From Methylovorus sp035565335 (GTDB lineage Bacteria > Pseudomonadota > Gammaproteobacteria > Burkholderiales > Methylophilaceae): 46,098 nt of DNA. This document shows, piece by piece, positions 22,905-31,051 of the stretch. A program made the position numbers and the translations under genes. Position 1 is the first letter of the stretch. Every line of letters starts with the position of its first letter. The DNA is taken from positions 1-46,098 of the forward strand of contig DATMSO010000009.1 in NCBI GenBank assembly GCA_035565335.1, read 5' to 3'. The notes below the pieces were generated by a model. The model had not been told where the DNA came from. It searched no databases and was given only the letters and a program-made list of their open reading frames with translations.

Positions 22905-22931
22905 GCGATGAATAGACAGCCTATTCATCGC
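22905..22931. repeat. Perfect 10-base inverted repeat, operator candidate
   Basis: GCGATGAATA (22905-22914) and TATTCATCGC (22922-22931) flank a seven-base spacer. It lies 84 bases upstream of the unknown-bioA-dacB run and 83 bases before the Fur-like box of the divergent PepSY gene. No U run follows, so an operator is more likely than a terminator. The ligand is unknown. Confidence 0.5.
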
Positions 22932-23013
22932 CTACATGAGAAGACCCGAGCCAGACAGGGCTGGCGCCTTATAAAAGTCCGGCAAAAACACGCCAATAAA
23001 TGTCCGCACAAAA

Positions 23014-23043
23014 TGAGAATGATTTTTATTTGATATGTATAAT
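23014..23043 (+). promoter_or_regulatory. Fur-like box and -10 element of the PepSY-FecIR operon
   Basis: TGAGAAT-G-ATTTTTA (23014-23028) matches the Fur 7-1-7 consensus at 11 of 14 bases, and a perfect TATAAT -10 follows at 23038-23043. The box covers the -35 region and spacer, so iron-loaded Fur would block the polymerase. The first gene starts 33 bases further on. Confidence 0.7.
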
Positions 23044-23076
23044 AGCGACTAATCTATCGTTTTTGCTGGATGCCTG

Positions 23077-24351
23077 ATGCGTAAACCTCTTGCCCTCTTA
23101 CATCGCTGGTTTGGTCTTGCCACGGCGGTTTTTCTGTTTATCGCTGGCCTCACGGGCGCTGTCATTTCCTGGGATCACGAGCTGGATGCGGCACTGAACC
23201 CACATCTATTCAAGCTTGAGACACCGACGCATGGCATTCCGCAATCCTCCCTGGCGCTGGCAAGCAAGATTGAAGCGGAAAATCCGTCCATCATGGTGAC
23301 CTATCTGCCGCTGGCCACCGAAGACGACCACACCCTGCAAGTATTCGCGCAACCACGGCTTAACCCGGCCACCGGCAAGCCTTATACCCCTGACTTCAAC
23401 CAACTGGCGGTGAATCCTTATACTGGTGAGGTACAGGGCAAGCGCATGTGGGGCGAAATTTCCCTGGCGCCGGAGAACCTGCTGCCGTTTTTGTACAAGC
23501 TGCATTACAGCCTGCATATCCCCGACGGCTTCAATCTGGAGCTGGGCGTGCTGTTCATGGGGATAATCGCCATCGTCTGGACCATAGACAGCCTGATCGC
23601 CTTGTGGATTTCCTTCCCCAATCTCGCCAGCTGGCGCAAGTCTTTCGCCTTTCGCTGGCAAAAAGGCGGTTATGCGCTCAACTTTGATTTGCACCGCTCC
23701 GGCGGCGTCTGGGTGTGGGGGCTGTTGCTGGTCATGGCGGTAACCTCGATTTCGATGAATCTTGGGACGGAAGTCATGCGCCCGCTGGTCAACCGCATCT
23801 CACCGCTCAGCCCCAGCCCGTTTGACACCATCACGCCCAGTCCGCTGGACAAGCCCCTGACGCCGGTCATTTCACGTCAGGCCGTGCTGGAGCTCGCAAA
23901 CAGCGAAGTCAGAAAACGCGGTTGGGAAGCTCCCGCTGGCGCCATTTTCTGGTCACCGCAGTTTGGCGTGTATGGCGTGGGATTTTTTGAGGCGGACAAC
24001 GACCATGGTGATGGCGGGCTGGGTAATCCCTGGCTGTATTTTGATGGCAAGAGCGGCGCATATGCCGGCGCCATCGTGCCTGGCACCGGCAGCGCAGGCG
24101 ATATTTTCATGCAGGCGCAGTTTCCGCTGCATTCGGGCCGCATCCTCGGCTTGCCGGGGCGCATCCTGATCTCGCTGATGGGTCTGGTGATTGCCATGCT
24201 TTCCATCACCGGCATCATCATCTGGGCGCGCAAACGCAAATCGCGTCTGCTGCAGCATCAGCGCAACACCACGGACCGCCTGGGCAAACACCCATTGCCG
24301 GGTGCACCAGATGTTGCGCGCGATGGCGCCAGAGCCAGCGCAGCCAATTAA
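23077..24351 (+). CDS. PepSY-associated transmembrane protein, iron-regulated
   Basis: A 424-residue inner-membrane protein of the PepSY-TM family, often encoded with TonB receptors and proposed to help release or reduce iron from siderophores in the periplasm. The N-terminus LLHRWFGLATAVFLFIAGLTGAVISWDHELDAALNPHLF is diagnostic (first membrane segment about 11-32). PYTGEVQGKRMWGE precedes a second segment (LELGVLFMGIIAIVWTIDSLIALWISF). DLHRSGGVWVWGLLLVMAVTSISM gives the third and RILISLMGLVIAMLSITGIIIWARKRK the fourth. Periplasmic PepSY parts lie between. It has a Fur-like box upstream and runs into fecI after 20 bases. Confidence 0.9.
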   Translation: MRKPLALLHRWFGLATAVFLFIAGLTGAVISWDHELDAALNPHLFKLETPTHGIPQSSLALASKIEAENPSIMVTYLPLATEDDHTLQVFAQPRLNPATGKPYTPDFNQLAVNPYTGEVQGKRMWGEISLAPENLLPFLYKLHYSLHIPDGFNLELGVLFMGIIAIVWTIDSLIALWISFPNLASWRKSFAFRWQKGGYALNFDLHRSGGVWVWGLLLVMAVTSISMNLGTEVMRPLVNRISPLSPSPFDTITPSPLDKPLTPVISRQAVLELANSEVRKRGWEAPAGAIFWSPQFGVYGVGFFEADNDHGDGGLGNPWLYFDGKSGAYAGAIVPGTGSAGDIFMQAQFPLHSGRILGLPGRILISLMGLVIAMLSITGIIIWARKRKSRLLQHQRNTTDRLGKHPLPGAPDVARDGARASAAN

Positions 24352-24371
24352 TCCCAGCACGATACCGCGCC

Positions 24372-24899
24372 ATGCTGACTCCACAGCTACATCTACGCAA
24401 TCAATGGCTGAGCCTGCTCTATCGCCACCATCAAGGCTGGCTGATGGGCTGGCTGCGCAAAAAACTGGGATGTCCGCATCATGCGGCGGATATCTCGCAT
24501 GACACCTTCAGCCGCCTGCTGACGCTGGACAATATTCCTGATATTCACGAGCCACGGGCCTACCTGCTGGTCACCGCCAACCGGCTAATGATCAATGAAT
24601 TCCACAAACGGCAGGTGGAGCAGGAAACGCTGCAAGCGGTAGCGCTGCTCAATGCCGATGACAGCAGCCATAGCCCCGAGACCATCTGCTCGGCGCGGCA
24701 ATTACTGGCACAGGTCGTGTGGATGCTGAGTGAGGAGCTGGACGAAAAAGCGCAGCGCGCTTTGTTGCTGGCACGGGTTGATGGCCTGAGCTATCGCGAG
24801 ATCGCCGCCGCCATGCAAGTCTCGGAAAGCAGCGTCAAGCAATACCTGTCGCGTGCGCTAGTGCATTGCCATGCGCGCCTCTACCCCGGCACCGTTTGA
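24372..24899 (+). CDS. fecI: FecI-like ECF sigma factor
   Basis: A 175-residue extracytoplasmic-function sigma factor of the iron-starvation group. Region 2 covers about 15-80 (LYRHHQGWLMGWLRKKLGCPHHAADISHDTFSRLL, then PRAYLLVTANRLMINEFHKR). Region 4 lies at about 118-172 (LSEELDEKAQRALLLARVDGLSYREIAAAMQVSESSVKQYLSRAL), with its helix-turn-helix. It should transcribe the fecA-like receptor gene downstream when released by the FecR signal. The gene follows the PepSY gene by 20 bases and is followed by fecR after two bases. No strong ribosome binding site is visible, so coupling to the upstream gene is possible. The gene symbol reflects class, not proven citrate specificity. Confidence 0.92.
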   Translation: MLTPQLHLRNQWLSLLYRHHQGWLMGWLRKKLGCPHHAADISHDTFSRLLTLDNIPDIHEPRAYLLVTANRLMINEFHKRQVEQETLQAVALLNADDSSHSPETICSARQLLAQVVWMLSEELDEKAQRALLLARVDGLSYREIAAAMQVSESSVKQYLSRALVHCHARLYPGTV

Positions 24900-24901
24900 C
24901 C

Positions 24902-25945
24902 ATGCCTGATGACATGCCCCCCACGGCTGCTTCCCCTGCCAGCTTCGGCTCCGCCGCCGCACAGACACCCAGCATGGCAGAAGTACGCCAGCAAGCCGCC
25001 GAGTGGTTGATACGCCTGGCCGAAGCTGACAACGAAACCCAGCGGGCCGAAGCACAAGCGGCCTGCCTGACATGGCAACAAGGCCATCCACGACACGCCG
25101 AGATATTCCGTCAGATGCAAACCCTGTGGCACAGCCTGGCGGAGCATCCCGCACCAGCCACATCCAATCGCAATACAAAACCTAAGCCCGGCAAGTCACG
25201 AAGCAAAGCCCTGCTCGGCACCACCCTCAGCGCCTTGCTGCTGATAAGCGCGTGGCAATTGCCTTCCACCCACTACTGGCTGGCAGATGAGCGCACCGTC
25301 ACCGGCGAAATCCGCGCGATACAGCTGAGTGATGGCAGCCGCATCACTTTGAATACGCACAGCGCCGTCGATATTAAATTTGATGCTCACACCCGCACCG
25401 TTCGCCTGACCGAGGGCGAAGTGCTGGCCGAAGTCGCGCATGATCCCCAGCATCGGCCCTTCGTGGTGGAAAATCGCGATGGCAGCGCTACTGCCCTCGG
25501 CACGCGCTATCTGGTGCGGCAGGATGCCGACAGCAGCACCGTCACCGTGCTGGAATCCACCGTCGCTGTGCAGCCCCGCCTTTCCACCATGAGCCACAAG
25601 CTGCACGCCGGCGAACAGCTGCGCTTTGACGCCGACCGCATTTTTACGGTCAATGCCGCCCCCGCGCTGGCTGACAGCTGGAAACAACAGCGGCTGGCAT
25701 TTGAAGATGCGCCGCTCAGCGCCGTGATCGCACGCCTGGCGCAATATCGCCCCGGCGTGCTCAAACTCAGGACAGACACGACACTGCGCTTTACCGGCGT
25801 GTTGCCCACCGATGACAGCGATGCGGCACTCAGCATTCTGCAGCAGGCCCTGCCACTGCATATTCAACGTTATTCGCGCTATCTGGTGCTGGTTGATGCC
25901 ACAGCCACAGCGGCGCCCGCTAACAAACCTGCTGTTGATCACTAA
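24902..25945 (+). CDS. fecR: FecR-like anti-sigma factor
   Basis: FecR spans the inner membrane and passes the signal from the receptor's N-terminal domain to FecI. This one has 347 residues. The cytoplasmic start has the family helix AAEWLIRLAEADNETQRAEAQAACLTWQQGHPRHAEIFRQM (about 34-75). A single membrane segment follows (LLGTTLSALLLISAWQLP, about 102-120). The periplasmic FecR domain has AIQLSDGSRITLNTHSAVDIKFDAHTRTVRLTEGEVLAEVAHDPQHRPFVVE, and the C-terminal end (FEDAPLSAVIARLAQYRPGVLKL) resembles an STN-type module. The frame is open upstream, but the ATG at 24902, two bases after the fecI stop, is the natural start. Confidence 0.93.
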   Translation: MPDDMPPTAASPASFGSAAAQTPSMAEVRQQAAEWLIRLAEADNETQRAEAQAACLTWQQGHPRHAEIFRQMQTLWHSLAEHPAPATSNRNTKPKPGKSRSKALLGTTLSALLLISAWQLPSTHYWLADERTVTGEIRAIQLSDGSRITLNTHSAVDIKFDAHTRTVRLTEGEVLAEVAHDPQHRPFVVENRDGSATALGTRYLVRQDADSSTVTVLESTVAVQPRLSTMSHKLHAGEQLRFDADRIFTVNAAPALADSWKQQRLAFEDAPLSAVIARLAQYRPGVLKLRTDTTLRFTGVLPTDDSDAALSILQQALPLHIQRYSRYLVLVDATATAAPANKPAVDH

Positions 25946-25993
25946 TTTTTTACCGGATGGACTGCCCGATGTTTGCGTAGCGCGGTCATGGAT

Positions 25994-26010
25994 ATTGAGA
26001 GCTTCTCAAT
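25994..26010. repeat. Inverted repeat ATTGAGA-GCT-TCTCAAT before the fecA-like gene
   Basis: Perfect seven-base arms flank a three-base centre, 26 bases before the receptor start codon. It could be an operator (Fur variant or other) or a hairpin in the leader. No FecI-type promoter was confidently found in 25946-26035. Confidence 0.45.
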
Positions 26011-26035
26011 TCCAATGATGACCAGGGAGTCCACC

Positions 26036-28441
26036 ATGAATGCAACATCCCGAGGCCGTGCCTCACTTTTACATCTCGCCATTGTGGCGTGCCTGTGCCA
26101 GATGAGCCAGGCGCATGCCGCTGACACCACTGCCGCCAGCCAATTGCAGATCGCCGCCCAGCCGCTGGGTCAGGCGCTCACCGAGCTTGCCGCCAAAACC
26201 GGCATGCTGATCGGCGTAGACGCTGACCTCGTTCGCAACAAGGCCGCCAAGCCCATCAATGGCCGCTACCAGCCAGAAGAAGCACTGACTGCCCTGCTGG
26301 CAGGCAGCGGGTTGCAGGCCGTCAAAGGCAGTAATGGCAGCTACACGCTCAAACCCAATCCTGCCAATGTCGAGCCGCCGCGGCATCACGCCGATCCCGC
26401 CACCTTGCCTGAAGTCAGCGTATCCGCCGCCAACGAAGCTAGCGGATCGCTGCAGGAGGAAGGCAAGGCTGCCGATGGCTACCGAGTCAAAACCATCTCG
26501 TCCGTTGGCGCGCTGGGCAGCATGCGACTGCAGGATACGCCCTATGCCATCAGCGTGATTCCGCAAGAGCTGATTCAGAATATCCAGGCGCAATCGCCGG
26601 ATGATGTTTACAAGCTCAACCCCTCCACCCGCACCACCACACCGCAGGTTACCGGCTTCAGTCCCAATGTGAATATTCGCGGCTTTGATGGTTACAACAC
26701 GGCCGAAGACGGCATGCGCCGCGCCTACAACCACGCCGCCACCATGGAAGATAAAGAGCGGGTGGAAGTGCTGAGCGGGCTTTCGGGCTTTTTATATGGC
26801 GCTGCCAACCCCGGCGGCATGGTCAATTTTGTCTACAAGCGCCCAACCATGGAGCGCCTCAATAGCGTCACCCTGGGCAACTACGGCGGCGGCCAGGCGT
26901 ATGTGCACGGTGATTTTGGCGGTCGTATCGATGACGAAGGCCGTGCTGGCTACCGTCTGAATGTAGTCAAGCAGGATGGCGGTACCGCGCTGGATCACCA
27001 GAGCATACAGCGCGAACTGATCAGCGGTGCCATCGACTGGCAGATCACCGACAAGCTACTGCTGGAACTGAACGCCGTATACAACCATTACCGCATTGAT
27101 GGCGTCTCCCCCTACTGGTATGTGGATGCGGCCAGTGGCATCAAACGCCCCGCCGCCCCCGACGTCAGCAAATACTGGGGGCAAAAATGGAGTGGGGATG
27201 AATTCCACAACACCAAGCTGATGGGCAAGCTGACCTACCAGTTGAATGACAACATCACCCTGCGCGGCGCCTATATGCGCGACTACATCAATCGCGAAGG
27301 CACGGCAGGCACCTACAACTACCCGCTCTCCGCCACCACCTACCGGCAACTGGCCATGGCGGGTGCCGACTCCGAAGATGTATTCGATGCAAGCCAGGCC
27401 TTTGCCGATATCCGCTTTGATACCGGCAGCATCTCGCACAAGGTCACCACCGGCTATTACATGAATTCCGATCTTTACCGGAGCTCCAATTACGATAGCG
27501 GCGCCACCTTTCTCGGCCCCTTCTCCATGAGCAGCCCGAGCTATGTGGCCAAGCCGACATTTAACGTCGACACCCAATCCCGCTTTATAAAAGGTCGCGA
27601 TATCAATGAAAACTTCATGTTGGGCGATCTGCTGACATTCAACGAGCAATGGTCCGTGCTGGCCGGGGTCAACCGCAGCCGCATCCTGTCGTTCAGCTAC
27701 AGCGATCCTGGTGTCAGATCATCTTCCTACGACAAGAGCCGCATCTCGCCGGCGGTCTCCCTCATCTACAAGCCGGTCTCGTGGCTGACCTCCTACCTGA
27801 GCTATATAGAAGGCCTGGAGAGCGGCGGCCGCGCGCCGACGAGCGTATCCAACGCCAATAGCGTAATGCCGCCCATGGTGAGCCGCCAGCAGGAGCTGGG
27901 CGTGAAAGCCAGCGTGGGCAAGCTGTTGCTGACATCAGCTATTTTTGAGATTGAAAAGGCCTACCAGTATATTGATGTGACCGACGGCATCAGCGTTTAC
28001 CGGCAAAATGGGCGTCAGAATCACAAAGGCATTGAATTTGGCGCCACCGGCAAAGCCACTGACAGGCTCACCATCATTACCGGCCTGACGCTAATGGATG
28101 CGAAAGTGGAAAAGTCGCAAAACGCCGGCAATATTCCGGTGAATGTCGCGCAGCAGTTTGCCAAGGTCTACAGCGAATATCAGCTGCCTGGCGTTGAAGG
28201 GCTGACCCTGACCGGCGGCGTTTACTACACCGGCAAGCAATACGCAGATGACGCCAATACCGACCGCCTGCCATCTTATGTCACCGCAGATATTGGCGCG
28301 CGCTACCAGACTACGGTATCCAATCGGCCACTGACCCTGCGGGTGAATGTGAATAATCTGTTCGACAAGGATTACTGGCTGAACGCGTATTATCTCGGCA
28401 CTCCGCGCAGCCTGGCCTTCTCAGCCCAGATGCAGTTCTAA
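26036..28441 (+). CDS. FecA-like TonB-dependent transducer (siderophore receptor with STN domain)
   Basis: An 801-residue outer-membrane siderophore receptor that also signals. After the signal peptide (ending QAHAAD, about 1-28) comes an STN domain (about 33-105: LQIAAQPLGQALTELAAKTGMLIGVDADLV, GRYQPEEALTALLAGSGLQAVKG), which contacts FecR. The plug (about 150-260) has LQDTPYAISVIPQELIQNIQAQSPDDVYKLNP and ERVEVLSGLSGFLYGAANPGGMVNFVYKRPT, then the barrel ends in AFSAQMQF with terminal Phe. It is the natural partner of the FecI/FecR pair encoded just upstream. The frame is open from 25973, but AGGGAG eight bases before 26036 and the signal peptide fix this start. The siderophore is unknown. 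Confidence 0.94.
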   Translation: MNATSRGRASLLHLAIVACLCQMSQAHAADTTAASQLQIAAQPLGQALTELAAKTGMLIGVDADLVRNKAAKPINGRYQPEEALTALLAGSGLQAVKGSNGSYTLKPNPANVEPPRHHADPATLPEVSVSAANEASGSLQEEGKAADGYRVKTISSVGALGSMRLQDTPYAISVIPQELIQNIQAQSPDDVYKLNPSTRTTTPQVTGFSPNVNIRGFDGYNTAEDGMRRAYNHAATMEDKERVEVLSGLSGFLYGAANPGGMVNFVYKRPTMERLNSVTLGNYGGGQAYVHGDFGGRIDDEGRAGYRLNVVKQDGGTALDHQSIQRELISGAIDWQITDKLLLELNAVYNHYRIDGVSPYWYVDAASGIKRPAAPDVSKYWGQKWSGDEFHNTKLMGKLTYQLNDNITLRGAYMRDYINREGTAGTYNYPLSATTYRQLAMAGADSEDVFDASQAFADIRFDTGSISHKVTTGYYMNSDLYRSSNYDSGATFLGPFSMSSPSYVAKPTFNVDTQSRFIKGRDINENFMLGDLLTFNEQWSVLAGVNRSRILSFSYSDPGVRSSSYDKSRISPAVSLIYKPVSWLTSYLSYIEGLESGGRAPTSVSNANSVMPPMVSRQQELGVKASVGKLLLTSAIFEIEKAYQYIDVTDGISVYRQNGRQNHKGIEFGATGKATDRLTIITGLTLMDAKVEKSQNAGNIPVNVAQQFAKVYSEYQLPGVEGLTLTGGVYYTGKQYADDANTDRLPSYVTADIGARYQTTVSNRPLTLRVNVNNLFDKDYWLNAYYLGTPRSLAFSAQMQF

Positions 28442-28457
28442 ACCTTCCCACTCGTCA

Positions 28458-28483
28458 ATCTGCCCGGCAGCTGCCGGGCAGAT
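28458..28483 (+). terminator. Perfect 26-base palindrome after the fecA-like gene, terminator-like
   Basis: Positions 28458-28470 and 28471-28483 are exact reverse complements (arms of 13, centre CAG/CTG). A G+C-rich hairpin would form 17 bases after the stop. Only a weak CTTCCCT follows, so termination may be partial. Confidence 0.6.
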
Positions 28484-28838
28484 CTTCCCTACCCGCAGCC
28501 CTGTCGAAATCCGGACAGTTGGCATGGTATTTCGGCATCATGGCCCGCCACCCCAGGCCAAGGGTGAATAACATACTTATTAAAAATCAATTGTGTTAAC
28601 AGACACGCTATTGTCTCTTTATTCACACAATGATACATTGTGGTTTAATAATTTGGCATAAGTGCCTTAATTTGTTGGCAAATTACAAAAAAACATCGCT
28701 TTAAAGCTATAAATTTAATGCACTTTAATAGTGTTAAAAAAAGGGGGGTCTATATTCCATGCGCCTTGCAAGCACGATTCTTGCGTCCCGCCCTTTGGTA
28801 GCTTTTTTATAAAATGCGGACGTTGAACCTATAAACCC
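28484..28838. other. Gene-free, A+T-rich upstream region of the HDOD kinase
   Basis: No coding frame is convincing here. The part 28565-28740 is much richer in A+T than the surroundings. It holds a 7-3-7 inverted repeat CACAATG-ATA-CATTGTG at 28626-28642 that looks like an operator. A TATAAA -10-like box lies at 28808-28813, 26 bases before the kinase start, without a clear -35. A sigma-54 reading of TTGGCATAAGTGCC was rejected on spacing. Confidence 0.5.
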
Positions 28839-31043
28839 ATGCAGCAATCGCCTCAATACATGCCGGACCATCACGCGCAGATTGTGCTGAATCACGTCAC
28901 GATCAGCGCGCTGCCGTCTATTCCGCAGGTACTGACACGCATCCTGGAAATGCTGCAGGACGAAGAAACCGACATGCGCAAGCTGGCGGACCTGATGGAG
29001 ATGGATGTGGTCATCAGCGCCCGCATCCTGCAAGTGGCCAATTCAGCGGCATTCCAGCGCGGCACTCAGGTGCTCTCGGTCTACAGCGGCATCTCCAATC
29101 TCGGCTGGGATCTGGTCAAAACCCTGACGCTCAGCATTATTTTCCAGCGCATGCTGAGCGATTACTTCAAGAGCAATCAGCAGGACCTCGCCAGCTACTG
29201 GTACCACTCGCTGCGCACCGCGGTGCTGTGCAAAGCGCTCGCCGCCCGTACTAGCGCCGTCTCCACCGACGAAGCCTATATCTCAGGCCTGCTGCATGAC
29301 ATCGGCCGCCTGGGGCTGCTGAGTGGATTCAATGCCCAATACCAGGCGTTTTTTGCCATCGACGAATCCCTACCCAATTACATCGAAAGTGAAGCCGCGC
29401 GCTTTGGCATCGACCATTGCGAGCTGGGCGCCTGGGTCATCAAAAACTGGCAGGTCAAATCCTTCCTGGAAGATGCGATTGCCTACCACCACTTGCCTGC
29501 CGCACAGCTGGAGCATTCGCCGGCACTGATCAAGATCGTCTATCTGGCGAATATGCTGGCGCAGCAAAACATACGAGACAAACCCGCGCTGGCCGAGCTG
29601 GCCGAGCGCTGGTTCAATCTGAGCGAAACCACGCTCGATGAAATAGTCAGCATCAGCCACCAGCAGATTGATGTGCTGGCGATCTCGCTGAACCTGGAAG
29701 CCGAAAAGCCGGCCTTGGGCATGGAGAGCGCCCCGGAAGCCGAAGACATTGACGCGCTGCTGGGTGCTCTGGGCAACCGCGCACAAGCGCCGCTGGCGCC
29801 CACATCGAATGTGGATGACCGCCTGATGCAAGGCGTTGCCAGCAATGCCCTGATCAACCACATGGAAAGCACGCTCAGCCAGCAGCCGGATGAAGAAGCC
29901 CTGCTGCTGCAATTGCAAAAGCTGGCAAGGCTAATCTGCCACAGCAAGCAGCTGATGCTGTTTGTGCCCAATGAAAGCCAGAGCAACCTCGTTGGCAAGC
30001 CCTTGCAGCCCGACCAGAAATGGGTTGCCGATTTTATCCTGCCGACTCAGCCCGATGTCAGCCTGATTGCCGATACCTGGCTGGCCCAAGCCGCACGCCA
30101 CAGTTTTGAGGCTTTCCGCGGCAGCAAGGCCAGCCTGCCGGACAAGCAGATGATGCGCATGAGCAATGCCGCCGGCATGCTGTGCGTGCCTATGATGCTG
30201 AAAGGCAAGCCCATGGGCGTGATGGTGCTGGCGCTGGACCAGCCGGAGTTTCTGTTGCTGGATACACAGATGGCGATCCCCACCGCCCTCGCCCGCATTG
30301 CCGCAAGCCGCCTGGCCGCCAGCGGGCAACCGGCCGATGACATGCTGGCAGGCGAAGCGCAAAAAGAACGCCTGCGACGGTTTGTGCACGAAACCAGCAA
30401 CCCGCTCACTACTGTCAAAAACTACCTCGCGATTTTAGAGCAGCGCATGCTTAAAAACGGCATGCAAAGCGATGACATCAGTATCGTCAATGAAGAGATC
30501 GACCGCATCGGCGTCATGATTGGCGAGCTGTATTCCAATGGCCAGAGCTATAGCGCCGCCAGTGTCGATATCAACCAGATGGTGCAGGACCTGATTACCC
30601 TGCATCGCCAGACCTATCTGGAGCCGGCCGGCGTGGATGTGGTGGAAGCGCTGCACCCCAACCTGCCCGAAGTCACCACCATTCCTTACCAATTGCGGCA
30701 AGTGCTGGTCAACCTGATCCGCAATGCCGCCGAAGCCATGCCGAATGGTGGCACGCTTACCATTGCCACGCATGTGGAGAACCGCGCAGGTGCTCAGCCC
30801 ATGCTGCTGATTCAGGTCAGCGATACCGGCCATGGCATCCCCGATGAAGTGATGGCGCGGCTATTCAGCCCGCAAACCAGCACCAAGGGTGGTAACCATG
30901 GCGGCATCGGGCTCACCATCAGCAACGACATTATTCAATCCCTGCATGGCAGCATGGCATGCCGTACTTCCCCCCAGGGCACCAGCTTTGACGTGCGCCT
31001 GCCTCTGCAATCCGAAGCCAGCGATCTGGCATTAATGGAATAA
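28839..31043 (+). CDS. HDOD-GAF-histidine kinase hybrid sensor
   Basis: A 734-residue cytoplasmic signalling protein without membrane segments. An HDOD domain spans about 20-225 (ISALPSIPQVLTRILEMLQDEET; SARILQVANSAAF; ISGLLHDIGRLGLL with His153-Asp154). A linker (290-350) and a GAF-like region follow (about 350-495, MLCVPMMLKGKPMGVMVLAL). The kinase has the phospho-acceptor His517 in FVHETSNPLTTVKNYLAIL, an N box NLIRNAAEAMPNGG (625-638), VSDTGHGIP and GNHGGIGLTIS. HDOD domains usually act as protein docking or signalling modules, and joining one to a kinase is not usual. The response regulator gene starts eight bases after its stop and is the likely partner. No ribosome binding site precedes the ATG; a second in-frame ATG is at 28860. 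Confidence 0.9.
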   Translation: MQQSPQYMPDHHAQIVLNHVTISALPSIPQVLTRILEMLQDEETDMRKLADLMEMDVVISARILQVANSAAFQRGTQVLSVYSGISNLGWDLVKTLTLSIIFQRMLSDYFKSNQQDLASYWYHSLRTAVLCKALAARTSAVSTDEAYISGLLHDIGRLGLLSGFNAQYQAFFAIDESLPNYIESEAARFGIDHCELGAWVIKNWQVKSFLEDAIAYHHLPAAQLEHSPALIKIVYLANMLAQQNIRDKPALAELAERWFNLSETTLDEIVSISHQQIDVLAISLNLEAEKPALGMESAPEAEDIDALLGALGNRAQAPLAPTSNVDDRLMQGVASNALINHMESTLSQQPDEEALLLQLQKLARLICHSKQLMLFVPNESQSNLVGKPLQPDQKWVADFILPTQPDVSLIADTWLAQAARHSFEAFRGSKASLPDKQMMRMSNAAGMLCVPMMLKGKPMGVMVLALDQPEFLLLDTQMAIPTALARIAASRLAASGQPADDMLAGEAQKERLRRFVHETSNPLTTVKNYLAILEQRMLKNGMQSDDISIVNEEIDRIGVMIGELYSNGQSYSAASVDINQMVQDLITLHRQTYLEPAGVDVVEALHPNLPEVTTIPYQLRQVLVNLIRNAAEAMPNGGTLTIATHVENRAGAQPMLLIQVSDTGHGIPDEVMARLFSPQTSTKGGNHGGIGLTISNDIIQSLHGSMACRTSPQGTSFDVRLPLQSEASDLALME

Positions 31044-31051
31044 AAGGCACC

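Noticed and set aside
28652..28670. Sigma-54 promoter reading of TTGGCATAAGTGCC before the HDOD kinase
   Set aside because: The GG and GC pairs are not at -24/-12 spacing and the TTGC part is missing.
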